Of a DNA stretch of 64,000 nucleotides, positions 17,839 to 25,906 are shown in pieces (position 1 is the stretch's first letter; each line of letters opens with the position of its first letter). The position numbers and the translations under genes are program-made. The notes beneath the pieces were generated by a model that saw only the letters and a program-made list of their open reading frames with translations, made no database searches and was not told where the DNA came from. Source of the stretch: an uncultured Bacteroidia bacterium (GTDB taxonomy: Bacteria > Bacteroidota > Bacteroidia > Bacteroidales > UBA932); the NCBI GenBank assembly GCA_902785825.1, contig CACZZZ010000005.1, positions 81,858-145,857 of the forward strand, in the 5' to 3' direction.

Positions 17839-19227
17839 TTATTGTTTCTCGTAATCCTTCAAGGCGGCGAAGGCCTTGGGGGCCAGTATTATGATCGCGA
17901 TGACGTTCACCCACGCCATCAGGCCGACCCCGATGTCACCGAGGGTCCAGACTGTGTTCGCCTCCTTGACAGCACCGAAAACGACCGAAGCGAGGATAAC
18001 GACCTGAAGAAGCCTTATCAGAAGATTCTCAGTCTTTCTGGAGAAGTTCTCCTTGAGGCTGCAAAGGTACATTATGCTGGACTCTGAATAGAAATAATAG
18101 GCCATAACTGTGGTGAACACGAAGAAGGCAAGGGCAACGCTCACGAAAATGCTCCCGAAACCGCCGATCACCGAATCGACGGCCGCCTGGGTATATCCAA
18201 CATAATTGGCTCCGAGTCCGGGATCGTTCGCCACAAGCATTTCCCCGGTCTTAGCGTCGAGAATATTGAAAGTTCCTGCGGAGAGGATCATCAGAGCCGT
18301 GGCGGTACAGACCAGAAGGGTATCCACATAGACGGAGAAAGCCTGAACCAAGCCCTGCTCGGCAGGGTGCTTGACATCAGCGGACGCCGAAGGAATAGCT
18401 CCAGTTCCCTGCCCTGCCTCGTTGGAGAATAGTCCACGCTTGACCCCCATCATGATTGTCGAGCCAAGTATTCCACCGCACAAAGGATTGATCCCGAACG
18501 CGTTCCCTACAATCATAGAGAGCAGGCCGGGAATCGCTTTCCAATTGAGGGCGAGGATCACAAGAGAGATCAGGACATATACCACAGCCATGATCGGTGT
18601 GACCACGGAGGCGGCCTTCGCTATCCTCTGTACTCCTCCGACGATCACCAGACCGAGGATGAAAGCCAGGACCAGGCCAGAGATCAGAGGATTGATCCCG
18701 AACGAGTTCATAGCCGCAGCTGAGAGGCCGTTGGACTGGACAGTCGGAAGGAGCAAGCCTGTGGCCAAGATTGTCACAACGGCGAAGAGTATGGCCATCC
18801 AGCGAGCCTTGAGGCCTTTCTCAATGTAGGTCGCTGGACCTCCCCTGTAACCTGTCGGATGTGAGAACTTGAATAACTGCGCGAGAGTGGATTCGACATA
18901 AGCGGTAGAGGCTCCGAAGAAAGCTATGATCCACATCCAGAAAACCGCCCCAGGTCCTCCGAGAGCTATGGCGGTAGCGACTCCGACGATATTACCAGTC
19001 CCCACCCTGCCGGAAAGAGCTATGCAAAAAGCCTCAAAAGATGACACTCCTTTGCTAGCGGACTCCTTGTCTTTTTTGCGGAAAAGCAAACGGGTCATCA
19101 GGCCGAAACGCCTGAGCTGGACAAAGCGGGTGCGCAGGGAGAAATAAAGGCCAGCCCCAACCAGCAGGATAACCAGCGCCGGACTCCAGATGACGTTGTT
19201 AATCGAGGATACTATCTTGTCGAACAT
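17839..19227 (-). CDS. AGCS-family sodium:alanine/glycine symporter
   Basis: 462 residues with about ten to eleven hydrophobic helices, full length for the AGCS family. Family-defining stretches are FEAFCIALSGRVGTGNIVGVA near residue 65, and GLFSNEAGQGTGAIPSASA with HPAEQGLVQAFSVYVDTLL. It imports alanine or glycine with Na+ across the inner membrane. It ends only 7 bp from the convergent flavoprotein gene, with no clear terminator between. It is transcribed away from the aquaporin terminator and therefore probably has its own promoter in 19228-19270. Confidence 0.93.
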   Translation of the reverse strand: MFDKIVSSINNVIWSPALVILLVGAGLYFSLRTRFVQLRRFGLMTRLLFRKKDKESASKGVSSFEAFCIALSGRVGTGNIVGVATAIALGGPGAVFWMWIIAFFGASTAYVESTLAQLFKFSHPTGYRGGPATYIEKGLKARWMAILFAVVTILATGLLLPTVQSNGLSAAAMNSFGINPLISGLVLAFILGLVIVGGVQRIAKAASVVTPIMAVVYVLISLVILALNWKAIPGLLSMIVGNAFGINPLCGGILGSTIMMGVKRGLFSNEAGQGTGAIPSASADVKHPAEQGLVQAFSVYVDTLLVCTATALMILSAGTFNILDAKTGEMLVANDPGLGANYVGYTQAAVDSVIGGFGSIFVSVALAFFVFTTVMAYYFYSESSIMYLCSLKENFSRKTENLLIRLLQVVILASVVFGAVKEANTVWTLGDIGVGLMAWVNVIAIIILAPKAFAALKDYEKQ

Positions 19228-19270
19228 AGCCTAAAAATAAGAAAATATCCCTGATTATCAAAATAATAAC

Positions 19271-19297
19271 AAAAAAAAGGCCGGCAGATAGCCGGCC
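19271..19297 (-). terminator. Rho-independent terminator after the aquaporin gene
   Basis: On the minus strand a perfect 7-bp GC stem, GGCCGGC/GCCGGCC (19279-19285 and 19291-19297), with a 5-nt loop is followed by eight U residues. It starts 19 bp beyond the aquaporin stop codon. Confidence 0.9.
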
Positions 19298-19316
19298 TAA
19301 AACGTCGCGATCGGAA

Positions 19317-20012
19317 CTATTTTTCCTCCTTGGGTGTAAGGGCGCACCAGACAATGGCGCTAAGGGCACCACCGATGAGCGGGGCGACGATGAACACCCA
19401 GAGATCCTTCAGGGCCTGACCGCCAGCGAAGAGGGCGGGACCGATTGAACGGGCGGGGTTGACGGAGGTTCCGGTGAGGTTGATGCACACGAGGTGGATC
19501 AGCACGAGGCTGAGACCGATGGCGAGACCGGCGAAGTTGCCAGCTCCGACCTTGCTGTCGGTGGTTCCGAGAACCACGAGGACGAACAGGAAGGTGGCTA
19601 CGACCTCAACGAGGAAAGCTCCACCGACTCCACCGGCTCCGGCGACACCGTTAGTGCCAAGTCCGGCAGGGTTGGCACCCGCGAAAGCGGCACCAGGCTG
19701 GGCCATGGTCTTCGCGAAAAGAAGAAGGCATGCTCCGGCGATGATGGCACCGACGATCTGTCCGCACCAGTAGCCGCAGGCATCCTTCCAGCTCATGCGG
19801 CCAGAAAGGGCCACGCCGAGGGTGATGGCAGGATTGATGTGGCAACCGGAGATTCCGCCGATGGTGTAAGCCATGGCGATGACCGAAAGACCGAAGGCCG
19901 CGGCGGTCGCGAACAGGCCGGCGGGAGTGCCGCAACCCACGAACATTGCCGTGGCGCAGCCGAGGAAAGTCAGGACGAATGTCCCGATACATTCAGCGAT
20001 GTACTTTCTCAT
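19317..20012 (-). CDS. aqpZ: Aquaporin Z-type water channel
   Basis: 231 residues with six transmembrane helices and both hallmark loops: HINPAITLG near residue 60 and SVNPARSIGPA near residue 183. The arginine right after the second NPA and the length fit water-selective AqpZ rather than glycerol facilitators, which are longer and carry an Asp after this motif. It stands alone: divergent from manC and closed by its own terminator. Confidence 0.93.
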   Translation of the reverse strand: MRKYIAECIGTFVLTFLGCATAMFVGCGTPAGLFATAAAFGLSVIAMAYTIGGISGCHINPAITLGVALSGRMSWKDACGYWCGQIVGAIIAGACLLLFAKTMAQPGAAFAGANPAGLGTNGVAGAGGVGGAFLVEVVATFLFVLVVLGTTDSKVGAGNFAGLAIGLSLVLIHLVCINLTGTSVNPARSIGPALFAGGQALKDLWVFIVAPLIGGALSAIVWCALTPKEEK

Positions 20013-20139
20013 AATGTTTTGTTATTAAGTGATATTAACAATGGTTGTTATACCTTTTACCATGCCAATTTACAAAATTTTCCGTTTTAATCCATCATTT
20101 TTTCTAAATTTACGAACCGAACAATAACCAAGAACGATC

Positions 20140-21225
20140 ATGGACACGCATGTTGTGATTATGGCCGGAGGAGTCGGAAGCCGCCTGTGGCCTGTTAGCC
20201 TCCCGGAGAAGCCGAAACAATTCATAGACCTTTTAGGGATAGGCAAGACTTTGATACAAATGACAGTTGACAGATTCCGTCCTGTCTGCGATCTGGGGAA
20301 TTTCTGGGTCGTGACCTCCGAGGCGTATGTCGATATAGTCAGGGAACAACTTCCGGATATTCCTAAAGAACAGATACTCGCGGAGCCTGTCCCCCGCAAC
20401 ACGGCTCCCTGCATAGCGTACGCCTGCTGGAAGATTTCCGCTAAGCACCCGGACGCCAACATCATCGTGACACCGGCGGATGCCCTGGTGATAAATGTCC
20501 AGAAGTTCGCCGCAGCGATCCGCAAAGCCCTCAATTTCACTGACGGCAGCGGAAAGATAGTCACTGTCGGCATAGAGCCCACAAGGCCGGAGACAGGCTA
20601 CGGGTATATCCAGGCAGCGGAGAGAAAACCCGATGAGATTGTCAAGGTCCTGGAGTTCAAGGAAAAGCCAGATCTTCAGACCGCCAAGTACTACATCGCC
20701 GCAGGCAATTATTTCTGGAATGCCGGAATATTCGTATGGAGCTGCAAGACAATTATTTCCGAGCTAAGAACCCATGCCCCGCAGATTGCCGGGGTGATGG
20801 ATCGGATCGCGGCGTCGTTCGGGACATGGAAAGAGAAAGAGACTTTGGACGAGCTGTTCCCGACTTGCGAGAAGATATCGATCGACTACGCCGTCATGGA
20901 GAAGTCTAAGGACATCTACGTCATAGCCAGCGACCTCGGCTGGTCAGACCTCGGCAGCTTCTCTTCTATCAAAGAGCATATTCCCATGCCGGAAGAGGAT
21001 CCCGTCCCGGACGGAGGATCGGCTAAGGCTGTCGAAGGCGACAACAAGGTGATAGGTAAGGACATAAGGTTGTTCGGCTGCGAAGGGTGCATCGTTCACG
21101 CCGAAGGTTCTGAAAAAGTCGTGGTGTCCGGCCTGAAGGACTATATAGTCGCTGTCAAGGACGGCGATGTGCTGGTCTGCCCCATCAGTGAGGAGCAGAT
21201 GATCAAGGATTATTCCGCCCAATAG
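20140..21225 (+). CDS. manC: Mannose-1-phosphate guanylyltransferase
   Basis: 361 residues, the length of the short form lacking the C-terminal phosphomannose isomerase domain. The nucleotidyltransferase signature GGVGSRLWPVSLPEKPKQF is at residues about 8-26. FKEKPDLQTAKYYIAAG and YFWNAGIFVW are also conserved in the family. It makes GDP-mannose from mannose-1-phosphate and GTP. A metabolic link is worth noting: GH130 phosphorylases such as the one at 37445-38608 release mannose-1-phosphate directly. The next gene starts 2 bp after its stop, so the two form an operon. Confidence 0.94.
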   Translation: MDTHVVIMAGGVGSRLWPVSLPEKPKQFIDLLGIGKTLIQMTVDRFRPVCDLGNFWVVTSEAYVDIVREQLPDIPKEQILAEPVPRNTAPCIAYACWKISAKHPDANIIVTPADALVINVQKFAAAIRKALNFTDGSGKIVTVGIEPTRPETGYGYIQAAERKPDEIVKVLEFKEKPDLQTAKYYIAAGNYFWNAGIFVWSCKTIISELRTHAPQIAGVMDRIAASFGTWKEKETLDELFPTCEKISIDYAVMEKSKDIYVIASDLGWSDLGSFSSIKEHIPMPEEDPVPDGGSAKAVEGDNKVIGKDIRLFGCEGCIVHAEGSEKVVVSGLKDYIVAVKDGDVLVCPISEEQMIKDYSAQ

Positions 21226-21227
21226 CC

Positions 21228-21998
21228 ATGGAAAGGAAGTATTTTAAGACCGTCGTGGTCTCCGACCTCCATTTGGGTTCGCTCTACTCCAAGGTAGTGG
21301 AACTCACCCGTTTCCTTGAGAGCCTGACCTGCGACACGCTGATCTTGGCCGGAGACATCATCGACGGTTGGCAACTCAAGAAGATTGAGGATAAGTGGAC
21401 CGTCAGGGAGTCAGCTTTCATCAAGTCAGTGATGGAGCTGATGGAAGTCTTCCATACCGAGGTCATATATGTGACCGGCAACCACGACGACTTCCTCGAC
21501 CACATAACTCCCTGCCAGCTTTTCAACATCAACATCGTCAACGAATACATGATCGACGATGAGGGCGGGCGCTTTGTGGTGATCCACGGGCATGCCTTCG
21601 ACAGCATCACCAGCCATTTCAAGTGGCTGTCCAACTTCGGGGACACAGCCTACAATTTCCTGCTGAGGTTCAATAACCTTAAGAACAGGGCCAGGGATAA
21701 GCAAGGAAAAGAGAAATACTCCTTCTCGAAGGCCTTGAAACACGGGGTCAAGAAAGCCGTGAACCTGATCTCGGGCTTCGAGTCGGACATAGCGGAGTTC
21801 GCCAAGTCCAAGAAATGTGACGGGATCATCTGCGGGCATATCCACCATCCGGAGGACAAAATCCTGAAAAACGGGATCCGTTACCTCAACAGTGGAGACT
21901 GGGTGGAGAGCCTCACAGCCCTGGGCGAGGATGAGGACTGCAAATGGAAGGTGTTGAAATACGGAGACTTGGTGACGGAAGGTGTTTCGACTGATTAA
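21228..21998 (+). CDS. LpxH-like metallophosphoesterase (UDP-2,3-diacylglucosamine diphosphatase family)
   Basis: 256 residues with the calcineurin-type metal-binding motifs in order: VVSDLHLGS near residue 12, LAGDIIDGW, VTGNHDDF, VIHGHAFD and ICGHIHHPED. Relatives hydrolyse UDP-2,3-diacylglucosamine in lipid A synthesis (LpxH). In Bacteroidota this branch, with an inserted alpha-helical segment (residues about 145-190, rich in Lys/Arg), is annotated as UDP-2,3-diacylglucosamine diphosphatase, but few are tested. Coupling to manC suggests envelope polysaccharide or lipid synthesis. Confidence 0.8.
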   Translation: MERKYFKTVVVSDLHLGSLYSKVVELTRFLESLTCDTLILAGDIIDGWQLKKIEDKWTVRESAFIKSVMELMEVFHTEVIYVTGNHDDFLDHITPCQLFNINIVNEYMIDDEGGRFVVIHGHAFDSITSHFKWLSNFGDTAYNFLLRFNNLKNRARDKQGKEKYSFSKALKHGVKKAVNLISGFESDIAEFAKSKKCDGIICGHIHHPEDKILKNGIRYLNSGDWVESLTALGEDEDCKWKVLKYGDLVTEGVSTD

Positions 21999-22023
21999 AA
22001 AAGTTTAAAAAAAGTCCAAAAAA

Positions 22024-22055
22024 TTTGGTTTTTTCCCACGAACAGTATAAATTTG
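22024..22055 (+). promoter_or_regulatory. Promoter of the tRNA-Lys operon
   Basis: TTTG at 22024-22027 and TAAATTTG at 22048-22055, separated by exactly 20 bp, match the Bacteroidota housekeeping promoter TTTG-N19-21-TAnnTTTG. Transcription would start near 22060, about 33 bases before the first tRNA. Confidence 0.8.
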
Positions 22056-22092
22056 CAGTCCCGATTCGGAAATAATCCGAACCGACTGGAAA

Positions 22093-22165
22093 GAATCGTT
22101 AGCTCAGTTGGTAGAGCACAACACTTTTAATGTTGGGGTCTCGGGTTCGAGCCCCGAACGGTTCA
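22093..22165 (+). tRNA. tRNA-Lys (anticodon TTT)
   Basis: A 73-nt cloverleaf: acceptor GAATCGT pairs with ACGGTTC (one G-T), D arm GCTCAGTTGGTAGAGC, anticodon stem CAACA/TGTTG with loop CTTTTAA (anticodon TTT), T arm TCGGG-TTCGAGC-CCCGA, discriminator A. The CCA end is not encoded. Confidence 0.95.
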
Positions 22166-22191
22166 CTAAGGAGCCACGTTCTTTAAAAAAT

Positions 22192-22264
22192 GCTTTGTTA
22201 GCTCAGTTGGTAGAGCAACTGACTCTTAATCAGTGGGTCTAGGGTTCGAGTCCCTAACAGAGCA
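22192..22264 (+). tRNA. tRNA-Lys (anticodon CTT)
   Basis: A 73-nt cloverleaf 26 bp after the first: acceptor GCTTTGT with ACAGAGC, the same D arm, anticodon stem ACTGA/TCAGT with loop CTCTTAA (anticodon CTT), T arm TAGGG-TTCGAGT-CCCTA, discriminator A, no encoded CCA. With its neighbour it covers both lysine codons. Confidence 0.95.
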
Positions 22265-22269
22265 CGTTA

Positions 22270-22308
22270 ATCCCCTTGTAGCCAAAAGGTTATGAGGGGA
22301 TTTTTTTG
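22270..22308 (+). terminator. Rho-independent terminator of the tRNA operon
   Basis: A continuous 14-bp stem (22270-22283 with 22288-22301, several G-T pairs) closed by an AAAA loop is followed by a run of T. It begins 5 bases after the second tRNA. Confidence 0.9.
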
Positions 22309-22312
22309 TGAT

Positions 22313-22343
22313 TTTGCACTGACAGTTATTTGTCGTATATTAG
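22313..22343 (+). promoter_or_regulatory. Promoter of the sulfatase gene
   Basis: TTTG at 22313-22316 and TATATTAG at 22336-22343 are 19 bp apart, close to the Bacteroidota consensus. The predicted start near 22348 lies before the ATG at 22369 and after an in-frame TTG at 22330, which argues for the ATG. Confidence 0.6.
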
Positions 22344-22368
22344 CGGAACTGCTTTATACTCACGGAAC

Positions 22369-23964
22369 ATGAGACAAAACCAATTGGCGATATCGGGGGC
22401 GCTGTTGCTTGCCTCCATTCCCGGAGCGATGGTTCCGGAAGAAGCCCAGGCTCAGGACAAGGACAGAGCCAATAGGCTGAATATCATCCACATAATGACT
22501 GACGACCATTCTTATCAGGCAATCAGCGCCTACGGTCATCCGCTAAGCCGGCAGGCTCCGACACCCAATCTTGACCGGCTTGCCAACGAGGGAATACGCT
22601 TCGACAGGGCATACGTGGAGAATTCTCTTTCCACTCCCAGCCGCGCTTGCCTGATGACCGGCCTGTACAGCCACCAGAGTGGCCAGAGGACCTTGGAGGG
22701 ACTGATCGACACGACTGTAACCTTCGTCCCGGAGTTGCTCCGGAAAGCCGGCTACCAGACTGCCCTGATGGGTAAATGGCACATGCTGTGCGAGCCGAGA
22801 GGCTTCGACCAGTACTATATCCTGAACGGCCAGGGAGAGTACTACACTCCGGTTTTCAAGAGCGACCACTCCAACGGGGAGTATATTCCCGAAGAAGGTT
22901 ATGTCACCGACCTTATCACCGACCACGCAATCAAGTTCCTTGAGGAGAGGGACAAGGACAAGCCGTTCTGTCTTTACGTTCACCACAAGGCGCCCCACCG
23001 CAACTGGATCCCGGACGTCAAATATGTCGATTTGTACGAGGATGTGGTGTTTCCTCTTCCCGAGACCTTCCATGACGATTATGCGGGTAAGGGCGAGGCT
23101 GAAAGGGTGCAAAGGATGCGCATCGACGAGGACATGAGCATGATCTACGACCTGAAAGTCAGTGAGTTGGACGAGGAGCCGTCCAGATCGAAACACACTT
23201 TCGGAATGCTTGAGATGGGGCTTTCGAGGATGGATTCGACGACACGGGCCAAATGGGAAGCCGCCTACGGGCCCCGAAATGAGGCGTTTCTCAGGAGCGA
23301 TCTCAAGGGTGAGGAACTCCTGGAATGGAAGTACCAGCGCTACATCAGGGACTATCTCCGCTGCATCCGCTCAGTGGACGACTCGGTGGGAGAGATTCTG
23401 GAATATCTTGATTCCCACGGGCTTGCGGACAACACTATAGTTGTCTATACGTCTGACCAAGGATTCTACATGGGCGAGCACGGCTGGTTTGACAAGAGGT
23501 TCATGTACGAGGAGTCGTACAGGACTCCCCTCATCATCCGTTATCCAGGAGGCAAAGCCGGTAAGGTCTCAGAGGCTCTTGTACAGAATCTGGACTTCGC
23601 CCCTACTTATCTCGATATCGCTGGCGTTCAAGCGCTTCCGCAGATGTCTGGGCGTTCCCTGCTTCCTGTGATAAAGAAAGGCGGCAAGGAGCCTTGCAGG
23701 TGGAGGAAATACCTGTATTATCATTACTACGACATTCCCTCAGAGCACAATGTCCTCAAGCACGACGGAGTCTCTGACAAGCGTTACAAGCTAATACATT
23801 TCTATGGAGGCGAGGAGGGAGACTATTCCGAATTCTACGACATCAAGAAGGATCCCAACGAGCTGAGCAATCTCTACGGAGACAAACGTTACCGCAGGAA
23901 GATCGCCCGCCTTCAGAAACAGCTGAACAAGTTCCGTACTGAGCTGGCTATCGACGAGTATTAG
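22369..23964 (+). CDS. Ser-type S1-family sulfatase
   Basis: 531 residues from the ATG at 22369. A signal peptide ends around AQAQD. The N-terminal metal site is IIHIMTDDHS and the maturation motif is SLSTPSRACLMTG: Ser88-x-Pro-x-Arg followed by LMTG. The residue converted to formylglycine is thus serine, which needs an anaerobic sulfatase-maturating radical SAM enzyme; none is encoded in the window. Other S1 features are KWHM, HHKAPHRNW, YTSDQGFYMGEHGWFDKR and the C-terminal EFYDIKKDPNELSNLY. Overall it resembles the group acting on N-acetylglucosamine-6-sulfate and similar 6-O-sulfated sugars of mucin or glycosaminoglycans, but the substrate is not certain. The gene stands alone and ends 7 bp from the convergent phosphatase gene. 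Confidence 0.88.
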   Translation: MRQNQLAISGALLLASIPGAMVPEEAQAQDKDRANRLNIIHIMTDDHSYQAISAYGHPLSRQAPTPNLDRLANEGIRFDRAYVENSLSTPSRACLMTGLYSHQSGQRTLEGLIDTTVTFVPELLRKAGYQTALMGKWHMLCEPRGFDQYYILNGQGEYYTPVFKSDHSNGEYIPEEGYVTDLITDHAIKFLEERDKDKPFCLYVHHKAPHRNWIPDVKYVDLYEDVVFPLPETFHDDYAGKGEAERVQRMRIDEDMSMIYDLKVSELDEEPSRSKHTFGMLEMGLSRMDSTTRAKWEAAYGPRNEAFLRSDLKGEELLEWKYQRYIRDYLRCIRSVDDSVGEILEYLDSHGLADNTIVVYTSDQGFYMGEHGWFDKRFMYEESYRTPLIIRYPGGKAGKVSEALVQNLDFAPTYLDIAGVQALPQMSGRSLLPVIKKGGKEPCRWRKYLYYHYYDIPSEHNVLKHDGVSDKRYKLIHFYGGEEGDYSEFYDIKKDPNELSNLYGDKRYRRKIARLQKQLNKFRTELAIDEY

Positions 23965-23971
23965 CGGAAGA

Positions 23972-25906
23972 TTATCCTATCCTGAGGCAGAGCATGGCGA
24001 GGTCGTCGCTGGGCTCTGCTTTTTTGACATGTCCGGCGACAGCTTTGGACATTTCCTTGACCATGGACTCCGCGTCAAGCGAAGGATTGCTCTTGATGAC
24101 CGAGAGCAGCCTGTCATCGCCGAACTGCTCGAAAGCCTCGTTTTCGGCCTCATTCAAGCCATCCGTGTAAAGGAACAAGGTTGTCCCACGCACGTCATCT
24201 ATGATTTCCTCCTCGAACCAGAACTCCGGTTGCACACCTAACGGAGTGTTCGGAAGGCTCTCAAGGAAAGCCACTTCCCCGCTCCGGGAAACTGTCACGG
24301 GAGGATTATGGCCACAATTACAGAAGTCCATCAAACCAGTCTCGAGGTTGATCCTGCCGATAAACATAGTGACGAACATCATCTGGTCGTTACCCTGGCA
24401 GAGGATCTCGTTCAGATGCCCGGCGATCTCATCAGGCAGAAGTCCCTGCTGACCCATGACCCTGAAAAGGTTCCTGGTCACAGCCATGATAAGGCTGGCC
24501 GGAACTCCCTTACCACTCACGTCGCCTATGCAGAAATATAGGCTGCCCTTCTCGATGAAGAAGTCGTAGAGGTCTCCTCCGACCTCTTTCGCAGAGGTCA
24601 TGGAGGCATACAGATCGACGTCCTTCCGGTCAGGGAACGGAGGGAATATGCTGGGAAGCATTCCTTTCTGGATACCCCTCGCGATCTGGAGCTCACCCTC
24701 GATTCTCGTGTTGGCGGCAGTCGTACGGGTCAACTCGTCAATATAGGAGACAAGCGAGGAGCGCATATTCTCAAAAGAATTAGATAGGACTCCTATCTCG
24801 TCCTGGCGGTCGCTTTTCGGGAGGACCACCTTGAAATTACCCTCCGCTATGTTCCGAGCCTGGCCTGCCAGAGCGCTTAATGGCCTCATAGTCTTGCTCA
24901 CTACCCTGAAACAGGTCAGGAACATGAGCAGGAGGCCGAGAGCGGAGATCAACAAAGCCATTTTTAGAAGACGGTTGAAGCCGCCGAATATCTCTTTTTC
25001 CGGGCAAACGATAGCGGCGCTCCACCCTGTGCTCTTTATGGGCTTATAGAAAACGAGGCATCGCTCTCCTTCTATCTCTAGTACCTTTGAGCCCTCATTC
25101 CACTCCAGCATCGAATGGCCCAGTTCTTCCAATTCCGGATCATCACCTTCCAAAGCCTCAGTGAAGACAGTGTGGTAGAAAAGCTTGTCCGGGTCGGGAT
25201 GGACAAGGTAGGTACCGCCCCGGCTGATCAGGACACTGTACGATCTCTTATAAGGCTTGACCGGGGCGATCTGGCTGGTAAGCCATTCAAGGGAGATGTC
25301 CAGGGAGATAGATCCCAGGAAGTTGCCGTCCTTGTCAGTCAGAGGCTTGCAGTAGGAGATGGTCCGCTCGGTGTCCATGCTGAGGGAATCATCAGACTCC
25401 CAGTCGTTGTATGGCTCAGTCCAGCAAGGCTGCCGCAGGAGTTTCGGCAGGAGGTACCAGTCCATGTAGAAATACTGGTAGTCGTCAGCGCCCTCCTGGA
25501 CAGAGACGACCGTCGCACCGTTATTGTATGAATATGCCGAGAAATATTTCTCCCCCTTGAAGAAAAAAGGCTCCAGGGAGACTGAGCACCCGAGCAGGAA
25601 AGAGTTGCCTTGGACGGTGCTCCGGGAATATTCCATGAGCCTCTGGGGAGAGTCGAGGTTGCGGTACACCAGCCATTCCAGGTTGTCGGCGGCGATCTCC
25701 ACATCCTCGATGATGTTGTTCAGGCGCAGGGTCGTGTTCTCCATGACCTGCGATGCGCCCTTGACAGCCTCAGCCCGGACCAGACGGCGCGCCACAACGG
25801 AGACATATATCTGGGCGGCCAGGAAAACCATGGCGGCGAACAGGACCACCCACAGGCTCAGGCGCACGGAGAAGGACTGGCGGATGAAGTTAAGCAATCG
25901 TCTCAT
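23972..25906 (-). CDS. Membrane receptor phosphatase: dCache-like sensor, HAMP, SpoIIE/RsbU PP2C
   Basis: 644 residues. A first membrane helix (residues about 15-35) and a second (about 325-345) enclose a periplasmic double-Cache-like sensor of some 290 residues (YFYMDWYLLPK, GSISLDISLEWLTSQ, TYLVHPDPDKLFYH). A HAMP domain follows (TMRPLSALAGQARNIAEGNF), then a short coiled coil and a PP2C/SpoIIE domain with the metal-binding ASMTSAKEVGGDLYDFF, GDVSGKGVPASL and LFLYTDGLNEAEN. Such enzymes dephosphorylate STAS-domain anti-sigma-factor antagonists; no STAS or anti-sigma kinase gene is nearby. The start codon overlaps the stop of the binding-protein gene (ATGA), so the two are translationally coupled and the binding protein may deliver the signal to the sensor. 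Confidence 0.9.
   Translation of the reverse strand: MRRLLNFIRQSFSVRLSLWVVLFAAMVFLAAQIYVSVVARRLVRAEAVKGASQVMENTTLRLNNIIEDVEIAADNLEWLVYRNLDSPQRLMEYSRSTVQGNSFLLGCSVSLEPFFFKGEKYFSAYSYNNGATVVSVQEGADDYQYFYMDWYLLPKLLRQPCWTEPYNDWESDDSLSMDTERTISYCKPLTDKDGNFLGSISLDISLEWLTSQIAPVKPYKRSYSVLISRGGTYLVHPDPDKLFYHTVFTEALEGDDPELEELGHSMLEWNEGSKVLEIEGERCLVFYKPIKSTGWSAAIVCPEKEIFGGFNRLLKMALLISALGLLLMFLTCFRVVSKTMRPLSALAGQARNIAEGNFKVVLPKSDRQDEIGVLSNSFENMRSSLVSYIDELTRTTAANTRIEGELQIARGIQKGMLPSIFPPFPDRKDVDLYASMTSAKEVGGDLYDFFIEKGSLYFCIGDVSGKGVPASLIMAVTRNLFRVMGQQGLLPDEIAGHLNEILCQGNDQMMFVTMFIGRINLETGLMDFCNCGHNPPVTVSRSGEVAFLESLPNTPLGVQPEFWFEEEIIDDVRGTTLFLYTDGLNEAENEAFEQFGDDRLLSVIKSNPSLDAESMVKEMSKAVAGHVKKAEPSDDLAMLCLRIG

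Noticed and set aside
22093..22264. tRNA genes as integration site of a mobile element
   Set aside because: No integrase gene and no repeated tRNA 3' end were seen nearby; the region downstream holds ordinary genes.
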